DNA of 51,235 nt from Hondaea fermentalgiana (taxonomy: Eukaryota > Sar > Bigyra > Thraustochytrida > Thraustochytriidae), in contig NPFB01000014.1 of assembly GCA_014084085.1 (NCBI GenBank), positions 55,725 to 106,959 of the forward strand, in the 5' to 3' direction. Under the pieces are notes generated by a model. The model worked only from the letters and a program-made list of their open reading frames with translations, did not search any database and was not told where the DNA came from. Shown one piece after another: positions 29,101 through 38,219 of the stretch. Position numbers and translations under genes: made by a program. Each line of letters starts with the position of its first letter. Position 1 is the stretch's first letter.

Positions 29101-29358
29101 CCACAATCAACGACGACATCGTCCGCAACAGCAACCGCAGCACCGGCACAAGCGGTGGCATTGCCTCCGGTCGCGTCCTTGGCAGCGGCATCTTCCAACG
29201 GTACGGCAGCGACCACGAAAAACGATGCTGTAGCATGGGCTCCGCGCCCCGGCGCGGAGGGCGACGCGTCCTCGACGCAAGAATCGCCATCCGCGAAGCA
29301 CCACGACGAACGATGGCCTAGTTCTGGGTCCTCCGAGGCCCAGATCAATGTAGCATAG
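26185..29358 (+). CDS. class C (GABA-B-like) G-protein-coupled receptor, copy 1
   Basis: The protein has 1057 residues. A basic N-terminus leads to a hydrophobic signal-like segment at about 29-50. The extracellular Venus-flytrap (ANF-receptor/periplasmic-binding) domain spans about 70-545 (IISYWATSPDF, HAGMLYVDDTYGDGF). A seven-helix class C core follows at about 571-835, with VVRKAQPEFLLYFLLG, ILKLYRIMRIFHNP, and a FQEGKTLAVAVVWQFQLYL segment equivalent to the family's 'NESKYI' loop before TM6. There is no cysteine-rich linker, as in GABA-B rather than metabotropic glutamate receptors. The last 220 residues are a disordered cytoplasmic tail. Ligand is unknown. The frame stays open back to the N gap, so the start at 26185 is provisional. 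Copy 2 lies downstream. Confidence 0.92.
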   Translation: MRAPASSKTAPARRRRRARGGGDRRTGRAWAAAVAALVTALAALALVGEAGSAQGLQPARRAAQDSNSSIKVTLQLLSGLSTYDEGERTWLGRLSTTKAAAAIIAAQHCQERNGTVVEELSRSTGMEGCDNLEFAVTSWDTRSIQSVAVKSYLAGNSQSSDPTNFVIGTSRSLTSLPVSILANVNKIPIISYWATSPDFDDNSIHEQFLRTIPSDSATAAALAELFQEYNLAHAGMLYVDDTYGDGFRESLLVETNDRDITLEAFSYREGDSLSIKNAINGLAGTQLNVIFVVAFMADFPAIMDYFEARGMTGRGTLFIFSDAIGADELTQVVQAYPRLASILNATQVVQAVSGDDRNPVFDRLRANWPSYVRYADLINELLPGGANFSDPTLELDDDLTGDNLTLSIGEDLFTDSSIVESFIYDTAFAYDAVVSACRAACMSYANAGFPPIVDEPGEITFDGEDKRPTWLQGDALVDTMRNTSSFPFAGASGTVTFDSTTGSRVPGTAYFKLRSVVIDPESLVVDVKSVGDWDSGWTLEDGIFFPPGDTQTVPLQTDLPPEDLNLISTGLRNMAFAMVGLVFALCLFLGIWVWIKRDTRVVRKAQPEFLLYFLLGICMAVSSLAAFAYPESSVMGDRQASAACNVFLWLLSIGTTVTASAIILKLYRIMRIFHNPSLRSLLIRAASLLKIMATLLAINVIFLLVPTIVDPVSWQRIVVAEDEFGNPTSSYGTCYFSDSSTVKVCFGLLLAFHASLYVVGAAIAYKVRDIDSSFQEGKTLAVAVVWQFQLYLISAPIVLAVSATETEIKFLIICLAIFLANVFAALFVMGPKVHAVRYGLSEDPTQSDRRQAFHRGHKPRNRGDKESSAASNASPPGPGSSSAPSPRPPLSPRAAAFDDDDLDSVDEEAAKLGLNPLSEATVRLRVRSSGLFDSIEQEDALAYQPPSPRQQVPVASMNAQPLPNGNHEASPPPQSTTTSSATATAAPAQAVALPPVASLAAASSNGTAATTKNDAVAWAPRPGAEGDASSTQESPSAKHHDERWPSSGSSEAQINVA

Positions 29359-32080
29359 AAATTCCGACATCAATCAGTCAATCAACTAAATGCAACGTTT
29401 GCTTCCGTTCCACTTTCTTCCGTATTTATGCTCCAGCCAGGAAAAGGGCTAGTCATTAGAGACGTGCAGCATGGAATGGTTTCGTCGTGTGTCCTTTGAA
29501 GGTTGTCCGCGCAACGTCCACAAGTGCTTTGAGCTTACATTTTTCGTCGGCAACCATGTTTCCGGGACTCAGCAACTAGCAGTCTGCCAGCTGCAGCCAG
29601 TACTTTTTCACACCGCCATCCTTTCACTTCAAGCTGTCGCTCCTTTCAATATTGCTTGCTCATGGTGGCAAGGAGTCCCACGTATCGACCGATGCATCTG
29701 CCTGCCGCTGCAGCTGCTGACGGCTTCATCTTCAATGGAGAATGCACCGAGCAGCTCTTTCAGAAGAAAGAGTGGCAGGGCGGCCGCGCTGGCCTGCCGT
29801 TCATGAAGCAATCAATCGATCAATCGTAGTCGCAGGGACTGTCGCAGTCGGTTGCGAAATGCGACCTTCGACAAGCTCCGCCTCCGTCCTCCGCCTCCGC
29901 GCCGCGCACCGCGTACGCACCTCGTGCACAGTGCGCGCCGTGTGCCGACCGCTCGCCGCTGGCACGCCAACCCAGGCTCGGACCCTGCCGTCGAGCCTAG
30001 CCTGGCCCCGTGCGGCGCTCTTGCTCCCTCCCGCGGCGAACGCGATGGCGTCACCCAGGGCCGCGGCTACAGCCGCGGCTGCGGCATGCGTGCGTGCATT
30101 CGTCAGAGTCCTGGACCGGCCGCGGCTGCGGCGCGTGCATACTCGCTATGCGCAACACTCCCCACTGCCACTGCCTGCCACTGGCATGTCAACAAGTACG
30201 TCATACATTCCCCAAATGCGCGATGGCGACGCCTGGGGATGGCCAGCAGCAGCCAGGTGACCTCCACGACGGCATCTTGATTTCTTCCGTGCGGTTGGTT
30301 GCAGCAACCAGCAGCAGCAACCAGCCTGGCAGACGCGACCGCGGGCAAGAGGTCTTGCTTGCTGTAGCTGTCGGGACCAAAGAAAAGGAAAATCTTCAGC
30401 CGTGCCGCCGCCATGCATAAGCTCCGCTCCGCACCCGCCCGGCCGGCGCAGCTCTGCTTTGCTTCGCTTTCGAGGCTCGCGGGTCTCGTTCAGACCGAGA
30501 CCCTTGAGGCGGGCGCGCGTGGCGCAGCTCCTACTTGTGGCCGGGGCGGCGGTCCCACTCGAGCTTCCTCTTGCACAGAAACAGCCGTTGCCGTCGTGCT
30601 GCAGCCGCTGCCGCGGCTCCGCTCAACCCCCCGCGGCAACACTGGCAGGCAGGTCGCGAGCCATCGACGAGAGCAGTGGATCGATCGAGCCATCGATCGA
30701 TCGGTCGATCGAGGACGTGCGTGCGTGCGTGCGTGAATGCGGCCGTTCGATGGTCCCGCTGGTCTGCCCTGCCCTGGCTGTCTTGTCTTCTGCGGCGGAC
30801 GACTTCGTCTTCGCGCCGTTGAGGCACGACGACGGGCAGGCGCGGCAGAAGCCCGACGCCGCCGCGCCTGGGCCCTTGAGCGGTACGGCTGCCGGCGGCC
30901 GCAGTGCAGACGCGGGGCATCTCCGGCCGCGCCTCCGCTGCGGGCGGCTCGGTGCGGCAGTTGTGCTGCTCGTTGCGGTGTTTGTTGCGGTGGTTATCGT
31001 CGTCAATGTCAACGCATGTCGTCCCTCCTGTCGTTCTGCGGCAAGGCCGAGAGGGGCGGGCGGGCGGCTGCGCCGCGGCTGCCTGCGCGCGTCCGTCCGT
31101 CAGGCCGGCCGGGGTCTCGCTGTCTGCCTTTGCGATTGGCATCGGCCAGCAGCCCCGAGCTTGCTTTCAAAATTCAAAATCCTCCTCGCCTACGAAGAAC
31201 TTTGCGAGCCGCCTTCGCAGTCCGCGCTGCGCCCGTGCTGCAGCTGCAGCTGCTGTGCTGCACTGCTGCTTGCACTCGCCTCGCCGCGCGTCCTCGCGGT
31301 CATCCGCGCCCATCTCGAGACGGAATTCGGCGTCGCGTGCATCCATCTATCTTTCTGCTCCTGCCGCCTCCCGACCTCGCCTCGCCCGCGCAGAGGGAGA
31401 GACGCACGTATGCACTGACTGACCGAGGTGCCCCGCGTCTCCGCGCGTCCGTTTGTCTGCAGCCGGGAGTCCGTCTGTCGGCCGCTGCCCGCGGGACGCG
31501 TTCGCCTTCGCCTCGCCGTGCTGGGCCCGCGCGGCGAGCGTGACCTCGGCGAGCGCGATCACGTCCCGGAAATGCCGGCAGGAAGGCAGCGAAAGGAAGA
31601 CAGGCAGACAGACAGTCACGGACAGACAGAGGGACGCAGAGAGACGCAGACGGGCAGAGAGGGGGCCTCGCGGGCAGACGAACACAGACTATTCGAATTG
31701 ATCGACTTCCCCGCGCTTTTCTCCCCTGTGCGCCGCCGCGCATTCTGATTTCGATCTGGTTGATCTAAAGTGAGAGCGTGCTGCTGTTGGAGAGAAGGGG
31801 GCAGAGGGAGAGGGGGGAGAGAGGGAGGAAAGAATGCAAGCAAACTTTCAAAACCCAAACCACATTCAAACCTGGAGCCTCGCGCAGGACGTGCATACGC
31901 TCGCGCGCGCAGGCAGGGAGGGAGGGCTCTGTTCGCTTGCGCGCCTGCGCGCCTGCCTGCCTGCCTCCGCGGCCGCCGTAGCCCGCTGCGCGCGTGCAAA
32001 ACAAGAAGCGCGCCAAACGTGCGCGCGAACGCTCGCGGGGGAGGGAGACGGACCTGGACTGGACACGCGGCTGATGCGGG
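29359..32080. other. 2.7-kb spacer between the two receptor genes
   Basis: This GC-rich, microsatellite-bearing DNA precedes receptor copy 2. Long frames occur on both strands (for example 30402-31418 plus, 338 codons, with a hydrophobic run near 30956-31005), but none matches a family or shows convincing start context. Tetranucleotide tracts rich in GATC (30676-30714) and GTGC (30717-30736), and CAGA/GACA units (about 31596-31632), are present. A 60-codon open segment ending at about 29829 (FIFNGECTEQLFQKKEWQGG) reads protein-like but has no family match. Confidence 0.4.
30676..30736. repeat. compound GATC-rich then (GTGC)n microsatellite
   Basis: A TCGATCGATCGG-type tract runs directly into four to five GTGC units. 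A similar GATC-rich plus GTGC combination occurs at 49202-49304. Confidence 0.7.
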
Positions 32081-35000
32081 ATGAGGGAGCCTGCTGCAGC
32101 TAATGCCTCGCGGCCAAGCCGCCCGCCACCGCTGCCGTCCTCCGTTTCCTCCTTCGCCGCGCGGGACTTGCGCGCGCGCGCGAGGAAGAGGAGGAGGACC
32201 TCCGCTGCTGCTGCTGCTACCGCCGCCGCCCCTGCCCACGCGACCCGCGCCCTTGGCCTCGCGCTTCTGGCTGCGCACGCCGCAACGGCGACGGCGTCAC
32301 GAGGGCTGGAGTCAAGGCGGCGGCAACTGCAGGAGCAGGAAGGCGAGGACAAGGAGGGGGGCTCCTCCTCGTCCTCGTCCTCGTCCTCGTCCTTGTCCTC
32401 GTCCGCAACGCACGTCACCGTGCAACTCCTAACAGGACTGACATCATACGAGGATGGCGAACGCGTCCAGCTGCTCGGCAACATCGTCACGACCAAGGCC
32501 GTGGCGGCTGTCATTGCCGTACAGCATTGCCAGGAGCGCAATGGCATGATCGTGGAAGCCCTCAGCGCAGAGTCCATGAAAGGGTGCGAGGACCTCACCT
32601 TTGACATTGCAAGCTATGACACGCGTAGTCTGCAGTCAGTGGCTGTCATGTCGTACCTCTCGGGGCTGTCAAGTACAGAAAACGCAACCAACGTGGTCAT
32701 TGGAACCTCTCGCTCCGTGACCTCGCTCCCTATATCCGTCTTGGCCAACGTCAACCGCGTCCCGGTCATCTCGTACTGGGCCAGCTCTTCGGACCTCAGT
32801 GACAGCAGCGTGCACGGCCAATTCTTTCGCACCATACCCTCGGACCAGGCCACCGCAAAAGCCACGGCCGACCTCCTTCAAAGGTACAAGATTGGTCACG
32901 CCGGCATGATTTACGTTGACGACCCCTACGGCGACAGCTATCGCGAGTCCCTTGTGCAGGAGAGCGCCGCGCTCGGCATCGAAGTTCTCGCCTACTCTTA
33001 TCAAGCGAGTGACAAGGAGTCAGTTAATCTTGCCATCGACAGTCTCAACAACACCAACTTCAATGTTGTCGTCGTCGTTGCCTTTGGCAACGATATCGAC
33101 GCAATCGTATCCCAATTTCACAAGAATGGCATGCTGGGTGCAGGCCGTCTTGTTATTTTCGGCGATGTCGCCGGCGCGGAAGAGGTGACACAGATTGTGC
33201 AGCGGAGTCCACAACTCGCAGAACCCTTGAATGCCTCGCAAGTCATTCTCGCAATGGGTGGACGCGACGACAACGCGGCCTACACAAGACTCAAAGAAAG
33301 TTGGCCCTCCTTCATCAAGTACAAAGACCTTATCAATTCGCATCTTCCCGGAGGCTCGCGCTTCATGGACCCCACCATTGGTGTGGATGATAATTTGTCG
33401 GGGGACAATTTCACATTGCAAATTGATGATGACGTCTTTACAAGTCCCGCTGTTGTCGCGGGATTCATCGACGGAACCGCCTTCACATACGATGCCGTAG
33501 CCGCCTCCTGTCGCGCCGCTTGCATGTCGTATTTGGCCGCGGGCGGCGCGAGCGCTTCTAATCAGGATGTATCCACTCCAGTTTTTAACGGGGAGGACCG
33601 CAGACCTCTCTGGCTCCGCGGCGACGCGCTCGGCGCCCAGCTCAAGGACATGGTCGACTTTCCTTTCAGCGGAACCTCGGGCAAGGTCCAATTCGACGCC
33701 GAAACCGGTTCGAGAGTCCCCGAGACAGCCTCCTTTGTCTTGCAAAGTATTCACATCGATCCTGACACCCTCGTCGCCAGAATGAAAATGGCCGGAGATT
33801 GGAGGTACAATTGGACACTCGCAGACGACCTCATCTTCCCTGGCGGCGCACAAACTGCCCCGCTGCAAATCGATTTGCCTTTCGAGGACCAAAATATTGT
33901 TTCTCAGGGCCTTGTCGCATTTGCATACGCTCTTGTAAGTGTTGTTTTGCTGCTCTGCATCGCTTTGGGCGGATGGGTGCGTCTCAAACGTCGAACTCCC
34001 GTTGTGCGAAGAGCTCAGCCCGAATTTCTTTACCTTTTCCTCCTGGGCATTGCCATCGCCGCGCTCAGTCTCGTATCAATGGCCTATACGGTCGACAAGA
34101 CGTCAGGGGACCCCTCTGCGGACCTTGCGTGCAACACATTCACCTGGTTTCTCAGTCTCGGCTCGACAATCACCGCCACATCAATCGTGCTGAAACTGTA
34201 TCGAATCATGCGCATCTTCCACAACCCGAGTCTCCGTTTGCTTCTCATTACGGCAAGCTCTCTTTTCAAGGTCATGGCCTCGGTTCTCTTGCTCAACACC
34301 ATTTTATTGGCGATCCCGACGGCTGTTGAGCCTGCAAGGTGGGAGCGCATTGTCGTCAAGACTGACGCCTTTGAGAATCCGCTCGAGAGTTACGCAACCT
34401 GTGTTTATGCTGGGGGCCTCGTCGGACGCACATGTCTTTGGCTGCTGCTCGTTTTCCACCTGTCTCTCTATATTGTGGGCGCGTCTATTGCGTACCGAGT
34501 GCGCGACGTGGACAGTTCCTTTCAGGAAGGGAAAACCTTGGCGATCGCAGTCATTTGGCAATTTCAGCTCTACCTCCTTGCAGCACCCATTCTCTTGGCC
34601 GTGAGCGCAACCGAGACGCGAATCAAGTTTCTCATTCTGTGTTTCGCCATTGGCCTCGCCAACATCTTTGCGCTTCTCTTTGTCATGGGACCCAAGGTCC
34701 ATGCCGTCGCGTACCACATGGAGGACATACAAGAGCGACGTCTTCTGCGCCAGCCTCGCAAACATCAGAAACTTCGCAAGTATGCTTCCCCAAAGCGAGA
34801 CAAGTCCGATCGAAGCTCGCTCGAGGACGCCTCGCGTGAATGGAACTCGCCAGCTTCTAAAGCCGCCGCATTGCAGCCTGCCGACGAGTCTTCCACGGAG
34901 AGTCCGCCGGGATTCGAGGCATCCAAAATGGCGCTCCTTGCGCAGCGGCCAAGTGGTGTCGACTGCGACCCTTGTCCAGAATCATCCCAGCACCTGCAAA

Positions 35001-35272
35001 ATGGCAGATACGACACGTCTCCACTGGACGCTACCGTTCCTTTGCCGCCGTCTGAAGTTTCTCCGCTCAGCAGAGTGCATCGGCCCAATTCAATCCAAGA
35101 GGACTTTGAGTTGACAATGGACGATGATGACGACGACGATAACGACGACGATGACGATGACGGTGATGCGCAGCTTCGACTCATTGCCATTGCGCGCGAC
35201 CACGGGGCCAGCGAGCTGGAGTCATCCATTTCTATTACCAAAAACGACGAGGGGCGCCTCGAGCTCGCATAG
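32081..35272 (+). CDS. class C (GABA-B-like) G-protein-coupled receptor, copy 2
   Basis: The protein has 1063 residues and is a paralogue of the receptor upstream, colinear through the ligand-binding and seven-helix regions (shared TTKA-x-AA-x-IA-x-QHCQERNG, VISYWA, LKLYRIMRIFHNPSLR). A hydrophobic segment at about 56-74 may be the signal anchor. A poly-Ser stretch (about 95-108), coded by a TCGTCC-type hexanucleotide repeat, precedes the Venus-flytrap domain at about 112-585. The seven-helix core spans about 610-870. The tail carries a long Asp run (about residues 1015-1030). Copies differ mainly in the N-terminus and tail. Class C receptors work as dimers, so tandem paralogues could form a heterodimer; this is inference. 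The ATG at 32081 is one of two close candidates. Confidence 0.92.
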   Translation: MREPAAANASRPSRPPPLPSSVSSFAARDLRARARKRRRTSAAAAATAAAPAHATRALGLALLAAHAATATASRGLESRRRQLQEQEGEDKEGGSSSSSSSSSSLSSSATHVTVQLLTGLTSYEDGERVQLLGNIVTTKAVAAVIAVQHCQERNGMIVEALSAESMKGCEDLTFDIASYDTRSLQSVAVMSYLSGLSSTENATNVVIGTSRSVTSLPISVLANVNRVPVISYWASSSDLSDSSVHGQFFRTIPSDQATAKATADLLQRYKIGHAGMIYVDDPYGDSYRESLVQESAALGIEVLAYSYQASDKESVNLAIDSLNNTNFNVVVVVAFGNDIDAIVSQFHKNGMLGAGRLVIFGDVAGAEEVTQIVQRSPQLAEPLNASQVILAMGGRDDNAAYTRLKESWPSFIKYKDLINSHLPGGSRFMDPTIGVDDNLSGDNFTLQIDDDVFTSPAVVAGFIDGTAFTYDAVAASCRAACMSYLAAGGASASNQDVSTPVFNGEDRRPLWLRGDALGAQLKDMVDFPFSGTSGKVQFDAETGSRVPETASFVLQSIHIDPDTLVARMKMAGDWRYNWTLADDLIFPGGAQTAPLQIDLPFEDQNIVSQGLVAFAYALVSVVLLLCIALGGWVRLKRRTPVVRRAQPEFLYLFLLGIAIAALSLVSMAYTVDKTSGDPSADLACNTFTWFLSLGSTITATSIVLKLYRIMRIFHNPSLRLLLITASSLFKVMASVLLLNTILLAIPTAVEPARWERIVVKTDAFENPLESYATCVYAGGLVGRTCLWLLLVFHLSLYIVGASIAYRVRDVDSSFQEGKTLAIAVIWQFQLYLLAAPILLAVSATETRIKFLILCFAIGLANIFALLFVMGPKVHAVAYHMEDIQERRLLRQPRKHQKLRKYASPKRDKSDRSSLEDASREWNSPASKAAALQPADESSTESPPGFEASKMALLAQRPSGVDCDPCPESSQHLQNGRYDTSPLDATVPLPPSEVSPLSRVHRPNSIQEDFELTMDDDDDDDNDDDDDDGDAQLRLIAIARDHGASELESSISITKNDEGRLELA
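32361..32406 (+). repeat. coding hexanucleotide repeat (poly-Ser)
   Basis: Repeated TCGTCC units encode a run of serines between the signal-like segment and the ligand-binding domain of receptor copy 2. Confidence 0.8.
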
Positions 35273-35283
35273 AGCTCGCATAG
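35262..35283 (+). repeat. 11-bp tandem duplication spanning the stop codon
   Basis: AGCTCGCATAG occurs twice in direct succession (35262-35272 and 35273-35283). The first copy contains the TAG stop of receptor copy 2. Confidence 0.9.
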
Positions 35284-35780
35284 CGCAGCACGATTTTTGG
35301 AGCATCGCACAATGATTGTATTCTATGAAAAATCTGTTTTATATGAATGTAAAACGAAGACCAATACGCGGTAGAATGCTTGGCCCAGCCGATCTCGTAT
35401 GATTATCACTTGCAAGCTTGTTGACGAAACGCGAAAGTCAACCGAGGTCAGCTTTCCCTTGAAGGACAATACGTTCACGAGTCTCGACGTTTGCCAAGTC
35501 TTGACTTCCTCATGGCTCGCTCGCTACAATATAAAAATGTAATCAGTTCGTTGCTAGTACTATCAAAGTAATCTCTGTTAGACCGATACGCTTGCTCGTC
35601 GTCACGTAGTTTCCTTTTTAAAGTTCACGAGTCTCGACGTTTGCCAAGTTCTGACTTCCTCATGGCGCGCCAGCTAAACTTTATCGTAATCAGTTCGTTG
35701 TTGGTACTATCAAAGTAATCTCTGTAAGCTCAATACGCTTGGTCGTCGTCATGTGGTTGGTTGGTTGGTTGATTGGTCAC
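35273..35780. other. intergenic with 150-bp-period direct repeat
   Basis: This lies between two converging genes. Its main content is an imperfect duplication (separate entry) and TTGG-type units at about 35757-35777. No coding sequence is supported. Confidence 0.6.
35473..35758. repeat. imperfect tandem duplication, period 150 bp
   Basis: Copy 1 (35473-35611) and copy 2 (35623-35758) begin with GTTCACGAGTCTCGACGTTT. They share TGACTTCCTCATGG, GTAATCAGTTCGTTG, TACTATCAAAGTAATCTCTG and a final CTTG-x-TCGTCGTCA. Copies differ by scattered substitutions and small indels. It sits in the shared 3' flank of receptor copy 2 and the PAN-like gene. Confidence 0.9.
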
Positions 35781-37649
35781 CTAGGCACCATCATCATCAT
35801 CATCATTGTCTTCGTCTTCGTCTTCGTCGGCATCGATACCCTCCGTTGTAGGTGATGTTGCGCCGCCCCAAAGATACGCTGCAATGTCCACATCGCTGCT
35901 ATTGTAGCTGCTATCGCTTGCGAGCAAATCTTCAAACGAAGGCTTGCTTAATTCGAGGCATCGAGTTTGCCTGTTCCTGATCTTGAAGCAGCATGCGTAT
36001 CCATCAAGTTCAGTGTTCGAGCAGCATGTGCGTCCTTCATCAGAAAATCTGACACCATAGCAGCAACGCTCTCCGCCCTCTATATTCCTGCAGCAAGAAC
36101 TTTTTCTACAATTGAGTATGCAGCCGTTTGTCTTGCACTTCTTCGGTGTCGGGCTCGGCGTTGGGGCCTCTGTCTCCGCTTTTCCAACAACCGTGTTATT
36201 CAAGAGATTAGCGAGATTCAAGCCAGTGCCGTTGGGCTCGCTCACCACGTCACGAAAGCCTGCGTGCACATAGAGATTGAACCAGTCGCTTGCTTCCTTT
36301 TCAACATCGCGATCGACCACATAGCAGCGAAACGAGTCCGAGGTACCCTCGACCACCTCTGTAGGTACCTCGTCAAAAATGAGAAAACAGATGCCCTCGT
36401 CCACATCAAGGTTAATGTCGTATGCTCGGCACAATGGGTCCTGTGTGCACAGAGAGGAGCAGGCAGCAGCTCCACAAAGGCCCACATTGTTGAACCCAGA
36501 AGGCCCGCAACGCTGAACGCGATTCGATGAGTCCGAAACTGCGCGCATGCCGCCTTCTCCAGAGGTGGACTTGACTTCGACAGCTTTGGAGTTGAGTGCA
36601 GCGCTTTCCGAACGCCCATAGCAGGTGGTTGACGCGTCAGCAGAACCGTCCTCGACGGGGGGAGGCGCCTCCAAGGAGAGACCAACGGAAAAGCTGGGAT
36701 AGGATTCGTTGTTGGTTCCTCCCAAGCGTCTCAGATCAGGAATGGACGAGAACTCTGGACGGAGCAATAGCTTGCAGGCCTTGGATTTGTTGTGATATTC
36801 GATACCTGCGCATGTTGCGATACTGTTACAAATCGCCGCGCATTCTTGATGCGAGCAATCCCTGCAGCGGTGGAAGCGCTCGAGCTCGAGACAATAGCTT
36901 GGGCAGTCTGAATTCTCATCTCGGGACGAGCAAGGGCAAATATCTGCGTTTGGGTAGAGTGAGCACGAGCCAGAAGACGGCTGAGAGAGGTCCACCACGT
37001 CGATTGAGGGCTTGACAATGAACGCGCCGTCTGGGGAGTTGTACTTGAGGTACGCAAGGATAAAGTTGCAGGCTGAGGGCGGATTGATGTCTTGGACGAG
37101 TGGGAGAAAAGGAATCGAGTAGTTGCCTTCTGGCAAGGGGATGCGCGCTGCAATATTACCAGCGACATAGAATTGGATATCTGTCCAGGTATCATTCTCG
37201 AGCTGTACGGGATTGACGCAGGCAAATTCGACGGGTTCTTCCTCGTCAAGGTCCTGAAGACTCCTTCGAGATGCCACTTGCCTTGTATATGAGTCGCCAA
37301 CTTGCTTCCAGCAGCAGCGCACCTTTTCAAAGTCTTGTCTGGCACATCGTTCGTACTTGCGCACCATGTATAGCTGCTCCACGCTAGTGAATGGAGCAAT
37401 GCTCCTGATGAGATTCTTGCTAGCCCAGTTCACGCAATCTTCCCGCCTGTCGCTCGGCTTGTTGTCGCACGTGTCCACAATGTGGCCAACTCGCTTGGAC
37501 CCGCACGAAGCCGCCGCCTCGATCTGGCTCACCTGAAGGAGCCCCAGGGTGAGCACCACGAGGGCAAAGACGCTGCCCTTCATCATCCACTTGGCGGTTG
37601 GCTGGTCAAATACTCGAGATGCGGATTTGCTGTGGCTCCAATCAATCAT
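35781..37649 (-). CDS. secreted cysteine-rich protein with PAN/Apple-like domains
   Basis: The open frame has 622 residues. A signal peptide is clear from M22/M23 (KGSVFALVVLTLGLLQVSQ), so the ATG at 37586 may be the true start. The mature region has paired cysteines. One PAN-like module lies at about 252-300 (CLELERFHRC, CAAICNSIATCAGIEYH). A second lies at about 388-446 (NVGLCGAAACSSLCTQ, CRAYDINLD, GICFLIFDE). A compact Cys-rich segment with CC pairs follows at about 505-565, then an acidic Asp/Glu tail. PAN domains bind proteins or carbohydrates outside the cell. No transmembrane anchor or GPI-like end is visible, so secretion is likely. It converges with receptor copy 2. A functional link to the receptors is speculative. 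Confidence 0.85.
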   Translation of the reverse strand: MIDWSHSKSASRVFDQPTAKWMMKGSVFALVVLTLGLLQVSQIEAAASCGSKRVGHIVDTCDNKPSDRREDCVNWASKNLIRSIAPFTSVEQLYMVRKYERCARQDFEKVRCCWKQVGDSYTRQVASRRSLQDLDEEEPVEFACVNPVQLENDTWTDIQFYVAGNIAARIPLPEGNYSIPFLPLVQDINPPSACNFILAYLKYNSPDGAFIVKPSIDVVDLSQPSSGSCSLYPNADICPCSSRDENSDCPSYCLELERFHRCRDCSHQECAAICNSIATCAGIEYHNKSKACKLLLRPEFSSIPDLRRLGGTNNESYPSFSVGLSLEAPPPVEDGSADASTTCYGRSESAALNSKAVEVKSTSGEGGMRAVSDSSNRVQRCGPSGFNNVGLCGAAACSSLCTQDPLCRAYDINLDVDEGICFLIFDEVPTEVVEGTSDSFRCYVVDRDVEKEASDWFNLYVHAGFRDVVSEPNGTGLNLANLLNNTVVGKAETEAPTPSPTPKKCKTNGCILNCRKSSCCRNIEGGERCCYGVRFSDEGRTCCSNTELDGYACCFKIRNRQTRCLELSKPSFEDLLASDSSYNSSDVDIAAYLWGGATSPTTEGIDADEDEDEDNDDDDDGA

Positions 37650-38194
37650 TCACTGTCAATCATTCGTCGCTCGCGGGCCAGTGTCTGCTGGCTTGTTTCC
37701 TCGTTCCCTCCATTTTGTCCTTGCGCGTCGGATCTTGGCTCAGCCTGAAGCTGCGCCTGCCGCCACCCACGCACGTCGTGAGCGCGCTCTTTCTTTACAT
37801 GCTCGCCAACAAGGCAGCGGGTGTGCGAAAGAGTGCGTGCTGTCCCACGCAAAGACTTTCTTTGTGAGGAGATGCCACGGCACGTGACGGTGGCGCCCCG
37901 TGACCAGCCCGCCCGCCAGACAAACAGACAGACAGTCAGACAGACCTCTTGACGGCCTGACGTGAGGAAAGGTAGGCCGCTCGACCTGCACAGCACAGGC
38001 TCGAGCCGCTTCCGGCCTCGCCCGAGCCGGCGCGGACGTGTCAAGGGCGGACGGTGAACAGAGATGTGATGCGCATGGCACCATCCATGCTCAACGCCGA
38101 GCGAGCGCTCTCACGAGGGTGGGGACCCGGAGACGCGAGCTCGAGCTTGAGCGACGGACAACGCGAGAACCAGAATCGATGGCCAAGATGGCGC

Positions 38195-38219
38195 CCAGCC
38201 AGCCAGCCAGCCAGCCAGC
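38195..38219. repeat. (CCAG)n microsatellite
   Basis: About six CCAG units in non-coding sequence. Confidence 0.8.

Noticed and set aside
29571..29829. protein-like open segment with FIFNGECTEQLFQKKEWQGG
   Set aside because: No family recognised, no good start, and short; kept only as a note for the spacer.
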